NCBI GenBank assembly: GCA_905250125.1
Contig: CAJNOL010000216.1
Location: 62,001 to 126,000 of the forward strand
DNA: 64,000 bases
Source of the DNA: Rotaria sordida
Taxonomy: Eukaryota; Rotifera; Eurotatoria; Philodinida; Philodinidae
Reading direction: 5' to 3'
Shown: one piece after another, positions 12,361 to 24,089 of the stretch
Position numbering within the stretch: the first letter of the stretch is position 1
Layout of the letters: every line of letters begins with the position of its first letter
Program-made: the position numbers and the translations under genes
The notes under the pieces: generated by a model
Told to the model about the DNA's origin: nothing
The model's database searches: none
The model's input: the letters and a program-made list of their open reading frames with translations, nothing else

Positions 12361-14561
12361 TATGATAACAATTAATCTAAAATTTATAAGACTAAACTAA
12401 GAATCAGTTTGAATATATTCAATTATTCATCTTTCTGTTCATGTACTTGTTTTATTTTCTATGAGGATTTCGATTTTTTTTGAATTACTTTCATCAATAA
12501 ACATTGTACAAAAATGATAAAAACAAAAGATTACAAATTTTCTCTCTTTCATATCATGTTAAAATCTTCATCCATACTCAATCATCAATCATCATACTTT
12601 GGCAAATTTTTTGATTGGAAGTTTTCGTTCTAATTCATAAGACATTATTATATTTGTTGTAGACTTTTTATAAAGGAAGTAGTCGAATCGAAACAATGTA
12701 TCGATTGAAAACTATCTTGCTGGTATAAAATGATCTTATTTTAGATAAAATCATGTTTGAACTCACTGCAATTCTTAATTTCGTAAAAAACATTCGAGAG
12801 AAGCAATTTTAAAATGTAGAATAATATTAAAATTTGATACTTGAAAATGAAGAATTTAAATTATAACTAGAGAGAAGTATATCAATGCTTCGTTTGAGGA
12901 ATTGAATAGAGAGATAAAAATCGAATTATGTTTCTCATACCTATATCATTATTATGTTTTTAAAGAAAGGCAAATGTGATATCAAACGAAGAACATGAAA
13001 GCAGATAAATATGAATAAAAAGAGCAAAAGAAACATACGTTGATCTTTGTTATTTGATAGTTCACGATAATGAGTAAGAAGTAGATAATCAAGCAGTGAA
13101 AGTGAACTATGATTAGAGCCACAGTCTAAAATACATGATAATGATATCCAGAGAGTGAGGTTGACACTAGTGATAGATGGTAGTTGTGTATCTGTGTGAT
13201 GTATAGGTTGTGATAACTGAAAGTGAAGGTGTAGTATGGACCAAGTTCAATGAATACTCTCATTCATTTCACCCCCAAAATCCCGCATACTTAGCGTCAC
13301 ACCCTACCGACATACCCACGCTCACAGCGGGTCATGTTTCAAAGGAATTCGTGTAGCAATGGTTATAACATTTGATAAAGTTTTAAATAAGCTTCTCTTG
13401 TTATTTTTTCAGCTTATCTTGTTTGATGATTTTCGTTCTTATTTTTGGTGATAGTTCTGCACGATATCAATACTTAGCGGTTCAAGTTACTGAAAATGAC
13501 TCATTTATTGTTATGATTATTCTCGAAGTGAAAAAAAACAAACTTCATCTAAGTGAACAAAAGAAGTGACACATACTTCAAATAAAAGATTGAAGGCTTG
13601 TTTTTGAATCATTAGTTATCTGCTATATCCTCATTATCAATCTATTTGATTAGATAATATTAGAGGCGCGAATTTATTTGACAAGCTAAGTAGTATTACA
13701 AATTGCATTTCGAATTTCGTGTAACGTTCACAGCACATTTAAAAAAAGGAAGTAGACAGAATGACGTTACACAACATTGACATCCAAAAATCTCGGATGA
13801 CCTATAGAATAGCTTAGTTGTGACTATGTCAGAGAAAGTGTCACGAGAGAGAATATCCAATATAGCTGAGAATCGATGATTCTTCACGAGTTTGTATGTC
13901 TTATTTAAAATAGATTCCAACACATACTAGAAGGAAATAAATGGGGTAAGCTTCACATTATTTATTTTAGAGTAGAAACATGTAAACACTTATGGTTTTT
14001 ACCATTTAAAGAAAACGATGTATTGAGTAAGTATGATCATAGGATTTAACAACTTCAAAAGAAATTTTACCATGAGAGTTTCTCAACTGATATTTTTCTC
14101 CTTGCTATTTTTCATCCGATATTACCACAATTTGAACTCAAATTATAATTGAATATAGCTTCAATTATGCTTTGTTCGTTGTAAGACTATTAGATTTTGT
14201 TCTTCTTCTAAACAATCTCATTCTCAACAACTCTTTTTTTAGGCTGTTAACTGGACAGAGAATAAAGAACTATCGCGACTACATTTTACTGTAATTGAAG
14301 TTGAGAATGTTAAAAAAAAGCCTGATACAAAAGTACATTAAGAAAAACATTAGTCAACCAACTGCGATTGAAAAAACTCTTCAGATAGAATAAATCTTAT
14401 AATCAGAAAGGATTAGGCCTTTGTATATTCGAATATCGAAAACCGGACATAACTAGTTGTTACCACTGTCACATCAACCACTCTGACGTTGTTCTAAGTA
14501 CTTTTTAGCACTTGTTATACTTGATCTATTTTCGAATAGGATCTTTTTCACATAACAAACA
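12361..14561. other. Gene-free stretch between transporter and multicopper oxidase
   Basis: The two flanking genes diverge, so this 2.2 kb should include both promoters. It holds one arm of an inverted repeat (12498-12588). A locally C-rich island lies at about 13265-13335. A minus-strand open frame at 13696-13923 has no recognisable domain. No other gene is supported. Confidence 0.45.
12498..12588 (-). repeat. Inverted copy of a 92-bp repeat (arm 1)
   Basis: Read on the minus strand, this segment matches 15731-15823 on the plus strand with only a few mismatches (for example GATTGAGTATGGATGAAG and GAGAAAATTTGTAATC are identical). Similarity stops sharply on both sides. The copy lies about 140 bases upstream of the transporter start codon. 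Confidence 0.8.
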
Positions 14562-15734
14562 GTGAAAGCAATGATAACAACATTTATCTTATTCAATTTT
14601 GCTGTGATTCTATCTGAAGCAACTACTGTTCAATATAATTGGACTATTCACTATGCTAAGTACAATCCCGATGGTGTTTATCATGTTGTGATTGCGATTG
14701 ATGATGATGATGGAATTTTTAATTTTCTTGGACCAACAATTCGTGCTTGCAAGAACAATATCATTCAGGTTATTGTTCACAATAATCTCCCAAATGAATC
14801 AACATCTATTCATTGGCATGGAATTCATCAATTGAATATACCTTGGATGGATGGGGTTTCACACATCACTCAATATCCAATAATGCCTATGCAATCATTT
14901 CATTACACATTCGTAGCAAGTTCTGTCGGTACTCATTGGTTTCATTCACACATTGGTACTCAATATGCCGACGGTCTCTTCGGGGTACTTATTGTTGAAG
15001 ATTTGGAAGATCCATACGAAGGTTTGCCCGAATTTTTACTTACGATGACTGAATGGTGGCATAGATATGCGATTGACCAATTTGATATTCTTACTACACA
15101 TCCAACTAATCATCATCATGGATGCGCAGTATTCTTGTCAGGTATTATGAATGGCAAAGATCGATACGACTGCTCTTTAATTGAACAACCTTTATTAATG
15201 CTTAATATAACTGGTGAAGAACAGAATCAACTCGATGATAATCTCATTTGTGCATCCCATCGACCTTATGGATGTTGAACAGTTGCCTACAATCAAACAT
15301 ATCGATTTCGTCTAATTGCAACCGGCAGTGAATTCAATTATCAATTTTCTATTGATAATCATAATTTGACAATAGTTGCTATCGATGGTGTATATGTACA
15401 ACCTTATGAAGTGCAACAGGTATGGATCTATATCAGTCAACGCTATGATGTGTTAGTCACTATGAACCAAGGATCATTGGCAAGTATCTATTGGATTCGT
15501 GTAGCTATCATCACTAATGATAGTGATCAATTTTTTGCTATTCTTCGACATAATAATACGACAAATCAAAGTGTCGAACCAATACTTTCACCTCTTCCAC
15601 AATATCAAGACTTTTTACTCAACTCAATGCCACTCGTACCTATAAATGTCAACACTAATTTCTCTCTGAAACCATTGTCATTTGATGAGACCCATATTCT
15701 ACATATCAATTGTGTACCAAGTGCTCATTGTTGA
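14562..15734 (+). pseudogene. Multicopper oxidase (laccase-like), broken and truncated
   Basis: An intronless reading frame begins with a signal-peptide-like segment (MKAMITTFILFNFAVILSEA). It continues through cupredoxin domain 1 with both type-2/3 copper motifs, HWHG (His84, His86) and HWFHSH (His125-His130), into domain 2. At 15276-15278 an in-frame TGA interrupts it. The frame then goes straight on for 152 codons with typical domain-2 text (TYRFRLIATGSEFNYQFSIDNH, here split by my count at residue 20 and after). The TGA sits where a Trp (TGG) would be plausible, so one substitution could have made it. The frame ends at 15734, where a dispersed repeat begins; domain 3 with the HCH type-1 copper motif is missing. 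The whole would be about 390 residues against 550-650 for active enzymes. A truncated secreted product of 238 residues is possible but would lack a complete copper centre. Confidence 0.85.
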
Positions 15735-15823
15735 CGATTGAGTATGGATGAAGATTTTAACATAATATGAAAGAGAGAAAATTTGTAATCTTTTGTTTTT
15801 ATCATTTATGTACAATGCTTATT
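15731..15823 (+). repeat. Direct-strand copy of a 92-bp repeat (arm 2)
   Basis: Matches 12498-12588 in inverted orientation. It starts exactly at the premature end of the multicopper oxidase frame, so the stop codon at 15732-15734 is supplied by the repeat. No terminal repeats or target duplication are evident within either copy, so the type of repeat is unknown. Confidence 0.8.
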
Positions 15824-16564
15824 TATCTATGAATCTTCTCTTTTAAGAACATTTCATTTTAATGATATCAAGCATTCGTTTTTACTAATCATTGATGGAA
15901 AAAGTGTCAATCCATTACATGTGCAATCTTTTCTTTCACAAAATCATTTATATCATTTGTTTATATATATGAGTGAGTGTAAAGTTAAGACATCTCGTTT
16001 CATCCACACTCCATCCCACACCCACATCCGCTTGAGAAAATATATGAATTGTTAAATTAATATCAATTGCTATTAGATTCTGAGTGTATCTAATTTAATT
16101 TTGCTAATACATCTTGATCTTAAAATGTACATTTTCATTACAAAACAAAAATGAATTTATAGTTAGTTTGATTTGAAATGTTATGCGAACTTTTCAGTTA
16201 TTACAATCTTGATATATATAGTAGAAAAACAAAAGCTACGATCTAGATGGCGATAGTTTCCATCCAGTCGATGCTCAAATTATATGTTAATGGTTTGTAT
16301 TCAACCATTGCAATTCTTTGAATCCCTATTTATTATCGATCAACAAATATTGGATGTTCGATATTTCAATGTCGACCTCCGTTTTCTGTATTTCATTGTT
16401 TATTTATTTTCTTGTTCTTTCATTATAGGATTTCAGTTTTTTTCTCATAATCCTATTTATATTTTAAGTTAAAGTTTAAAACAATCAAAGGTATGTTATA
16501 ATATATTCAAAAATTGAACTTGTAAGTTTTTCATATCTATCTATCTTTTTTCTTTCGTTCATAG
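15824..16564. other. Gene-free stretch upstream of NAA15
   Basis: AT-rich. It includes a C-rich string near 16005-16030 (CCATCCCACACCCACATCC) resembling the CA-strand of TGTGGG-like telomeric sequence. The stretch ends in a 3' splice site (TTCGTTCATAG) at 16564, ten bases before the NAA15 start codon. Confidence 0.4.
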
Positions 16565-16574
16565 ATAGATAATT

Positions 16575-19500
16575 ATGCCACCACCAAATCAATCAACTCA
16601 AACTCCCAGTCAACAATTGACAACACGTGAAAATAGTCAATTTAAAAAACTTGTCGTACGATTATAATTTTTCTTTTATGAATCAATATATGATCTTATT
16701 TTCTATTTAAATAGCGTTTTTATGAACAAAAACAATATAAAAAAGGTTTGGCAGCTGCTAGAGAAATATTAAAAAAATTTCCAAATCATGGTGGTATGTG
16801 TAATGTGTCTATAAAAAAAACAACTGAATTTAACATTATTTATTGTCTAGAAACGTTGTCTATGAAAGGTTTAATCCTTAATTCTATGGGTAGAAAAGAA
16901 GAAGCTTTAGAAAATATTCGTAATGGAATTAAAAATAATATTACGAGTCATGTAGTATGGCATGTTTATGGTCTATGGCAAAGATCTGAACGTAAATATG
17001 ATGAAGCTATAAAAGCTTATAAAAAAGCATTACAATGTGAAAAAGTAGGTAAAATATAATTATTAATTGATTATATCGAACATATATTATTTTTATTCTT
17101 GAAATTATTTATTTATTAATTAATCGATTAATTTTGATAGGATAGTTTAACCATTCTTCGTGATTTATCGTTATTACAAATTCAAATGCGTGATCTTGAT
17201 GGTTACAAAGTAATATATAAAAACAAAAAGAAGAAAATCAATAATTTAATAATATGAAATTATTTTCTAGGAAACACGTCATCAATTATTTAATTTAAAA
17301 CCTGGTCAACGTCAATCATGGGTTGGATTTGCAATGTCTTATCATTTATTAGGTGATTATGATATGGCACAAAGTGTACTAGAAGAATTTCGTAAAACTC
17401 AACAAGATCGTCCAGCACCTTCACCAGATAAACTATATGATAATGAACATTCAGAATATTTATTATATCAAAATCTTGTTTTACGTGAAAGTGGACAATA
17501 TGAAGATGCTTTACGTCATATACAAGTACATGAAAAAGATATATATAATAAATTAGTATTAGCAGAAATAAAATATGATTTATATATGCGTTTGGGTACA
17601 AATGATCGAGCTGAAACAATTTTACGAGATTTAATTGAACGTAATACTGGAAATAAAAAATATTATTATATGTTAGAAGAATGTTTACATTTAACAAATA
17701 TTGATGATAAAACAAAACTTTATGAAAATCTTATTGAAAAATATCCAAAAGCTGATGCACCCAAACAAATAAGTTTACAATTTCTAACCGGTAATTATAT
17801 TTTAATCGTTCTATAAGCAAATATTAATATATATTTCGTTTGAAATATTAAAATTTTATATAAAATGAAAGTAATATTTAATCGAAACTTTATAACATTT
17901 CAGACTGTATAGTACATTCAAATTGATTTGATGAACTATTAAATTAATTTTTAATTTAATAAGTATTCATAATCATTACACTCGAATTAAGATGAACGAA
18001 AGCATATTTTTACAAATGAATATGATTGTATTTATTTGTTTATAATGTCTTACGAAGATTCTTTATATATTTATATGTGACTTGATGCTTTCAATAAAAT
18101 CATGCATGTCGAATGAACTTTATTTCAATTGATAGGTTATACTAAATAACATTTGATTCATGCACATGTTAAACTGAAAATATTTTTCAGTATGCTTGAA
18201 ATTATATATTCGAATCAGTATTCTGATTTTCTGAATTCTATCATCATCATCATCTCTAGTTCAATATTTACAGTCTTATTCATAAATAATACATTAGAGT
18301 ATGTTTACATTCGAAGTAAATAATAGTTTTCAATTAATATCTACCAGTAGAATTCTAGCAATATAACACTTAAGAGTTTTTTGTTATTGTAAATAAGACA
18401 ATATTAGCAATATTCTTTTTAGTGTATAAGTTGCCACATATAATCAAATTTTCTTATGAGAACTTTATACATTTGTTAATAATTGTTTGTTTTTGAAAAT
18501 ATATATATAAACTTTTACTTGTTTAGGTGAACCATTTGCAAAAGCCGTTGGATTATATTTACAAAGAGGACTTCAAAAAGGTGTACCATCACTCTTTCAA
18601 TCTGTTAAATTTTTATATGCAACACCAGAAAAAGTCAGTTTTCTTTGTCTTTCTATTTAAATTATAATTTATTTTATTTTTCTTTTACAGATTCAAATAA
18701 TTGATACACTTCTACGTACTTATTTAAATAATCTAATTAAATATGGAACATTTGAAATTTCATCAGGTATGATTTAATTCTACATTGTTGAAAATCTTTT
18801 TTTTTTTTTCTACAAAATTGACAAAATTAATATACTTGAAATTCATATAAACAATTTTGAAACAATAACTTTTTATTATCTAAAGGTATTGAAAATTTAA
18901 CAAAAGAAACCGAACCACCTACCAGTCTTCTTTGGCTTCAGTATTATCTTGCTCAACATTACGATTATTTGGGTGATATAAATAAAGCGTTTGAATATAT
19001 TAATCAAGCTATATGTGATACACCAACACTTGTAGAACTTTATATGTTTAAAGCAAAAATATTCAAGGTTTATTCTTATTGTTTTTTTTTTTTTTTTCAT
19101 TTTTCAATAATAGTTTATTTTATGTATAAATAGCATGCGGGTGATTTTCAAACGGCTGCTTCATGGATGGATGAAGCTCAATCACTTGATACAGCTGATC
19201 GATTTGTCAATTGTAAATGTACAAAATATTTATTACGTGCTAATCAAATAAATAATGCACTTGAAATTGCTGGAAAATTTACACGAGTATAAATGTTTGT
19301 TGTATATTAAATTATGAAAAATTTATAAGTTTTGTTTTTTTTTTTTGTTCTTTTTTTTATATGAAGGAAAATTCTTTACCAGCTGATTATCTTCGTGAAA
19401 TGCAATGTATGTGGTTTGAATTAGAAATGGCTCGAGCTTATCGTCGTTTAAAAAAATATGGTGAAGCTCTAAAAAAATGTCATGAAATTGATCGAGTATA

Positions 19501-22447
19501 TTTGTTTGTTTTTATTTTGATTTGATATTTTTTTTTTTTGTTTAGCATTTTCAAGAGTTTATTGAAGATCAATTTGATTTTCATTCATATTGTCTTCGTA
19601 AAATGGTGCTATGTGCTTATGTTGATATGCTCAATCTCGAAGATCATATGAAAGGTCATCGATTTTTTCGTCAAGCAGCCGAAATTGCTGTTGAAGTAAA
19701 TGAACAAAAAATTTAAAAAAAAAAGAAAATTATTCAAATTTTATTATTTAGATTTATATTCGTCTTTATGATCATCCTCTATCTGGACAAGATAATGATA
19801 CAAATGACAATCTTGGTAAGAAAAATATAAATATCTCTAGATTTGTTTACTAAAAATAAAAACATTATGGTAAATTTTGATTTTATTGGAGTGAAAATAT
19901 GAATAAACTAAAGCTTTAATTAATGTAATACATTTATACTAAATCCAAAGTTCGTATTTATAAAGTAGAATATTCAATTGAGACTCTATTTAGGTTTATG
20001 AGAACGTAAGGTCATGATAGATATACTTAGAATTCTTTCAAAAATGTGAGATCTTGGTATATTGTTTAAGAATGAAATCTTAAATACATATTGTATCTAT
20101 ATCAAACTCAAACTGCTTAGATTTAACTTTTGGATATCTTTGCAATTCAGAACAATCGAACATAATAGATTTGGGTATTGTCATTTTCACATCTCTTACA
20201 AAGCGAAATTTAATTGAAAGACTATCAAACTAGAAGTGACTGTTACATATTAATTCTCGACTCCTTCCCTATTGAACTATTTTTGATGCATTCATAGAAA
20301 CTATCTATTTGAAGTAGTATAGCATCAAATCGAGACAATTCTGGAATATTTGTAAAACATCTAAAAAACCACGAGATCAAAAAAAATTAAACTTCTTTGC
20401 ATCATTCTTTGGCTAATACATATGAATCGGAAAACGGTGCTTTTTTTCAAGCTTTCTATAAGAAAAAAAAAGAACTTCCGTCACTACTTTTGGATAACCC
20501 TAAGTAAAAGCATTCCACAATCATTTTTAAATAACTTATTATCGGTAAACGATAGAAATCTATAGCTTCTGTTATGATCTTCCTTCTAAATGAGACCTTA
20601 ATAATAGGAATAGATGATTGCGAATTGAAATCAAAACTAATAATTCCATATTATAAAAAAACAATGAACACTAACGATTCTAACACGATCTTAAAAATGA
20701 AAGGCTTGATTTCAATCCGAAAATAGCCTTCTTTATAGGTGTTGCATCATACATCGTTCCTTCGAAATAAATCATTTTTCAAAAAAAATAATTCATGGTA
20801 AGTTGTTGTCCAGCTTTATACAGATAAAATAACAGCATGACCAAAAACGAAAAATCTAAAACATCAAATTAACAGTAAACTCAATCCTCATGTCATGCAA
20901 GTCGAATGGGCTACTTTTTTTTTTGACCCATTCTGCAGTTCCACAGTGAAGTGACTTCGCTCAAATTTAACTATACTAGTATTATGATTAGCACCTATTT
21001 AAGCTATTCATCTGATTGAATCAATACCAACTCTCTACTCGATGAGTTCCATACGAAATAAAGGATTAAACTGAAAATGAATTTCAAACTGAACAACGAA
21101 AAAAAGGTTTTAAGAGAAACTTTAATATACGCAAAAGCAATTATTAATCAACAAAATATGTGTTATTCAATGTTAATGATATATTTTAGTTGAAAAATAT
21201 CTTTTTTTAAATTAAAATCAGAAAATAATGAATTTATTTTATTTTTTAGCTAATATATCAATTGGTGAAGCAAAAAAATTAAAAAATAAATTACGTAAAC
21301 AACAATTACGTGAACAACAAGAAAAACAAAAACAAATCGAAGTTGAACGACGTAAAAAAGAATTTCAACGTAGTCGAAATAAAGATGATGGTGAAGAAGA
21401 AAAAGTTAAAGAAGAAGAAATTGTTGCTGAAAAACTTGAACATGTATATTAATAATAATTATTTTCTATTTATTTATCAATATATATTTTTTTCAGTGTG
21501 AAAAACCATTAGAAGAAGCTATGAGATTTTTACAACCACTTGAAGATTTTTCTGGTAATTTTATTCAAACACATTATTTAGGTTTTGAAGTTTATTATCG
21601 ACGAAGTATGTTACAAATAAAACTAATAAAAAAACAAAACTAATTTATAAAAATTTTTGTTTTAGAAAAATATTTATTAATGTTACGTTGTTTAAAACGA
21701 ATGAAAAAATTAGATACAAATCATCCTAAACTTCATTCATGTCTAATGAAATTTTTAAAATTAGGTTAGATAAAAAAGACAAATAGAATCAAAGATTTAT
21801 TTCATAAATGTTGATTTTTATTTTATTTTTTTGTTGATGATAGTTAAAACTGAACCTATAGTTGATGAACGATTACGAACATTAATTGATGAAGAATTAA
21901 AAACATTTGATATTAAACAAGAAGATTCAATAAAGAATATTGAAGAATTCAATGAAAATTTTATTAAAAATCATTCAAATTCATTATCATATCGTGCTGA
22001 AGGTAAATATCAATCATTTATTTAGTTTATTTACACAAATTAATTTATATTCAGCTGTCAAAATCATGCTTCTTATTAATCCAAAGAATAATTTCAAAGC
22101 TATTGAATTTCTTACAACATTAAATTCAAATTTTATCGATCAAAATTTAAAAGTTTGTATCTCTATTTTTCTTTTTGTATTTCTCTATATCTTTTTATCT
22201 TGATTTATTTGTTCAGATATGTTCAAATATTTATGAAAATATGCAATTAGGTGATTATGGTTCAATTGAATCTTCCATAATTGAAAAATATCGTCTTGAA
22301 TGTAATCATCTTTGGCCACAAGCAAATCTATTTCAAATAAATCCATCTTCAACTTTTGATCAATCTCAATCGTCAGCACCACCATCATATTCATCTTGTG
22401 ATAGTCAAATAGATGGTGGTGAAGTTATAACAAACAATCAGAATTAA
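16575..22447 (+). CDS. NAA15: NatA auxiliary subunit NAA15/NAA16 (N-terminal acetyltransferase)
   Basis: Eighteen exons in continuous phase: 16575-16655, 16715-16793, 16851-17044, 17141-17209, 17271-17790, 18527-18633, 18691-18766, 18886-19067, 19134-19286, 19367-19495, 19546-19695, 19752-19815, 21250-21443, 21497-21605, 21666-21764, 21844-22002, 22055-22152, 22217-22447. They encode 897 residues (human about 866). The protein is a string of TPR-like helical repeats; blocks such as [30 protein letters not shown] text, [35 protein letters not shown] and [10 protein letters not shown] are diagnostic. A Lys/Glu-rich charged segment (residues about 605-660) is the family's basic linker. NAA15 anchors the catalytic subunit NAA10 to the ribosome for co-translational N-acetylation. 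Exon 1 is Gln/Pro-rich and poorly conserved. Introns 5 (736 bp) and 12 (1434 bp) are far longer than the rest. Intron 2 (57 bp) has no stop and keeps frame. Confidence 0.95.
19816..21249 (+). other. Long NAA15 intron 12
   Basis: 1434 bp compared with 50-90 bp for most introns of this gene. It begins with GTAAGA and ends with TTTTTTAG. No coding sequence or clear terminal repeat could be found by eye. By analogy with other long introns in this window it may contain a decayed transposon. Confidence 0.6.
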
Positions 22448-22695
22448 TTAATGTCCATTTTCTTTCCCTTCGTATCCAAATGTGTGTTGATCAGTAGCAA
22501 AACAAACAAACAAACTGTTTTCATTTATCTCTTTTTTCTTTCTTGTTTTCTCGTAAGCCAGAAACAATACGAAAAAAAGCCTTAAACATCTGTTTTGTTA
22601 TGATTGTTAGGAAAACTTTTTTTTTTTTGTTTTTTTTTTTAAGGACATATATGAGTGTTGTAAGGTTTTACATTGTTTTTCTTTTTTTTTGTTAC

Positions 22696-22701
22696 AATAA
22701 A
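22696..22701 (+). terminator. AATAAA poly(A) signal of NAA15
   Basis: An AATAAA lies about 250 bases after the NAA15 stop codon and 60 bases before the 3' splice site that precedes ARL16. This arrangement is what an upstream gene of an operon would show. Confidence 0.5.
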
Positions 22702-22749
22702 ACATAATTAAAAAAATCAACATTCATGGAATTTGTTTTGTTTTTTTTT

Positions 22750-22762
22750 CATTCATTCATAG
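22750..22762 (+). promoter_or_regulatory. 3' splice site just before the ARL16 start (candidate spliced-leader acceptor)
   Basis: A T-rich tract ending in CATTCATAG lies 8 bases before the ARL16 ATG, in the short space after the NAA15 poly(A) signal. Either a 5' UTR intron or trans-splicing would use it. The short available upstream space favours trans-splicing. Confidence 0.5.
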
Positions 22763-22770
22763 ATTGATTA

Positions 22771-23295
22771 ATGTCTGATATATTAACAAAAAAAATTCTT
22801 ATACTTGGAAGTCGTTGGAGTGGAAAAAGTCTTTTAATAAAACGTTTGGAAGAAATATGTTCATCATCAAAAACAAATCATGATGAATTTCTTTATACAA
22901 CAGCAACAATTGGTAAAACATTAACTGTTATCAAAAATAAACGTAATCAATTATTTGAATTACATGAACTTGGTTCAACATTAGGTTGTCTATGGAAAAC
23001 ATTTTATATGAGTACACATTTTGATAAAATTATTTATGTTATTGATTCAACACAACCATGGTCTATTTCATTTACATTTGAACAATTAAGAGAAATATGT
23101 GAACAAATACCAATTAAACCGAAAAATATTCTTTTAGTTTTTAATAAAACAAATGAAATTAATTCATTAAATAAAGCAACTTTGATCGAATTACTTGATT
23201 TGGATTCGATTTGGAAAGGAGAAGTTGAAATAATAGAAACAAATGCTCGAACAGGAATGAATTTATCATCATTACTCGATTGGTTAACACACTGA
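22771..23295 (+). CDS. ARL16: ARL16, ADP-ribosylation-factor-like small GTPase
   Basis: A single exon of 174 residues. The P-loop GSRWSGKS (residues 13-20) is intact, LHELGS takes the place of the DxxG box, as in the ELGG of human ARL16, and FNKTN is the NKxD-like guanine-specificity box. The text around WKTFYM and the end LLDWL also parallels ARL16. It lacks the N-terminal myristoylated Gly of classical ARFs. ARL16 is a divergent ARF-family member with a reported role in traffic of IFT140 and INPP5E to cilia. It lies between NAA15 (323 bp upstream) and EXOSC5 (104 bp downstream), all on the same strand. Its coding sequence has no intron, unlike most neighbours. Confidence 0.85.
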   Translation: MSDILTKKILILGSRWSGKSLLIKRLEEICSSSKTNHDEFLYTTATIGKTLTVIKNKRNQLFELHELGSTLGCLWKTFYMSTHFDKIIYVIDSTQPWSISFTFEQLREICEQIPIKPKNILLVFNKTNEINSLNKATLIELLDLDSIWKGEVEIIETNARTGMNLSSLLDWLTH

Positions 23296-23369
23296 GAATA
23301 GTTCTTTCTTTCTTTTTTTTTCTTCTACATTTCTAAATAATATATAATGTATGTTTATTTTTGTTTATA

Positions 23370-23399
23370 AATAAAAATTTTAATAATTCTTTTTTTCAG
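23370..23399 (+). promoter_or_regulatory. Poly(A) signal plus 3' splice site in the ARL16-EXOSC5 spacer
   Basis: AATAAA at 23370-23375 is followed by a T-rich tract and CAG ending at 23399; the EXOSC5 start codon is the very next base. Only 104 bases separate the two coding regions, too little for an independent promoter plus a 5' UTR intron. This is a strong candidate for coupled polyadenylation and spliced-leader addition. Confidence 0.65.
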
Positions 23400-24089
23400 A
23401 TGACTGAAACAATATCACAAACAAATGAAAATGATACATCAATATTTTCATGTCTTCATTGTAAATTATCACCAATATCGAAAGCAACAGGTTCTGCAAC
23501 ATTTACATTAAATGATTCATTATGTACATGTCTTATTAATGGACCTGGTGAATTACGACAACAACAAGATGCAATTAATCGTCTTCAAGTTGATATTACA
23601 TTTCAAGCTCGTCCAGGTAATAATAATACAAATTCAACATCAACAAAAGATAAACTTATTGAACAATGGCTTGAAACATTAGTACGTTCAACTGTTTTAA
23701 TGGAATATTATCCACGTTCACAAATTAATATTGTTATGTATGAAGAACAAAATTTATCTGGTGAAGCAACAATACTTGCATGTTTATGTAATACACTTTG
23801 TTTAACAATGCTTGATGCAAATTTACCAATGAAATATGCATTTGCTGCTGTACCTATTGTTCAACATCCAACAAAAGGTCTTTTATCATTACCTAAAACA
23901 AAAGATGAATTAGCATCAACAAGTTATTTTGTTTTTGTTTTTGAAATAACATTAAATGATATATTAGCTACGCATGCAAGTGGAGATTTTGATATGAAAA
24001 TACTTGAACAAGCTATATCTATTGCTCAACCTATAGCTAGACAAATATTTCAATTTTATAGACAAGAACTTGAAAAAAGACTAACTTAA
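23400..24089 (+). CDS. EXOSC5: EXOSC5 / RRP46, RNA exosome ring subunit
   Basis: A single exon of 229 residues with an RNase PH-like fold. Recognisable blocks are GSATFTLNDS near residue 34, VYGP-like LINGPGELR, TLVRSTVLMEYYPRSQINIVM, LACLCNTLCLTMLDANLPM and the terminal QPIARQIFQFYRQEL. They follow human EXOSC5 in order and spacing. RRP46 is a catalytically dead ring member of the nine-subunit exosome core, which threads RNA to RRP44/RRP6 in nucleus and cytoplasm. An insertion rich in Asn/Ser/Thr (NNNTNSTST, about residue 77) lengthens a loop. The start codon directly follows a CAG splice acceptor; an upstream in-frame ATG at 23361 would lie inside the spliced-out spacer and is rejected. Confidence 0.88.
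   Translation: MTETISQTNENDTSIFSCLHCKLSPISKATGSATFTLNDSLCTCLINGPGELRQQQDAINRLQVDITFQARPGNNNTNSTSTKDKLIEQWLETLVRSTVLMEYYPRSQINIVMYEEQNLSGEATILACLCNTLCLTMLDANLPMKYAFAAVPIVQHPTKGLLSLPKTKDELASTSYFVFVFEITLNDILATHASGDFDMKILEQAISIAQPIARQIFQFYRQELEKRLT

Noticed and set aside
13696-13923. Minus-strand 75-codon open frame
   Set aside because: Cys-rich but without similarity to any family I know, no splice context, and no conserved motif.
15276-15278. TGA in the laccase-like gene as a selenocysteine codon
   Set aside because: Laccases are not selenoproteins, no SECIS-like structure was looked for with success, and the domain-3 truncation points to a pseudogene.
17290-17715. Minus-strand open frame of 141 codons opposite NAA15
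   Set aside because: It is the antisense of a conserved exon; its His/Tyr/Leu-rich composition is what AT-rich coding DNA gives when read backwards.
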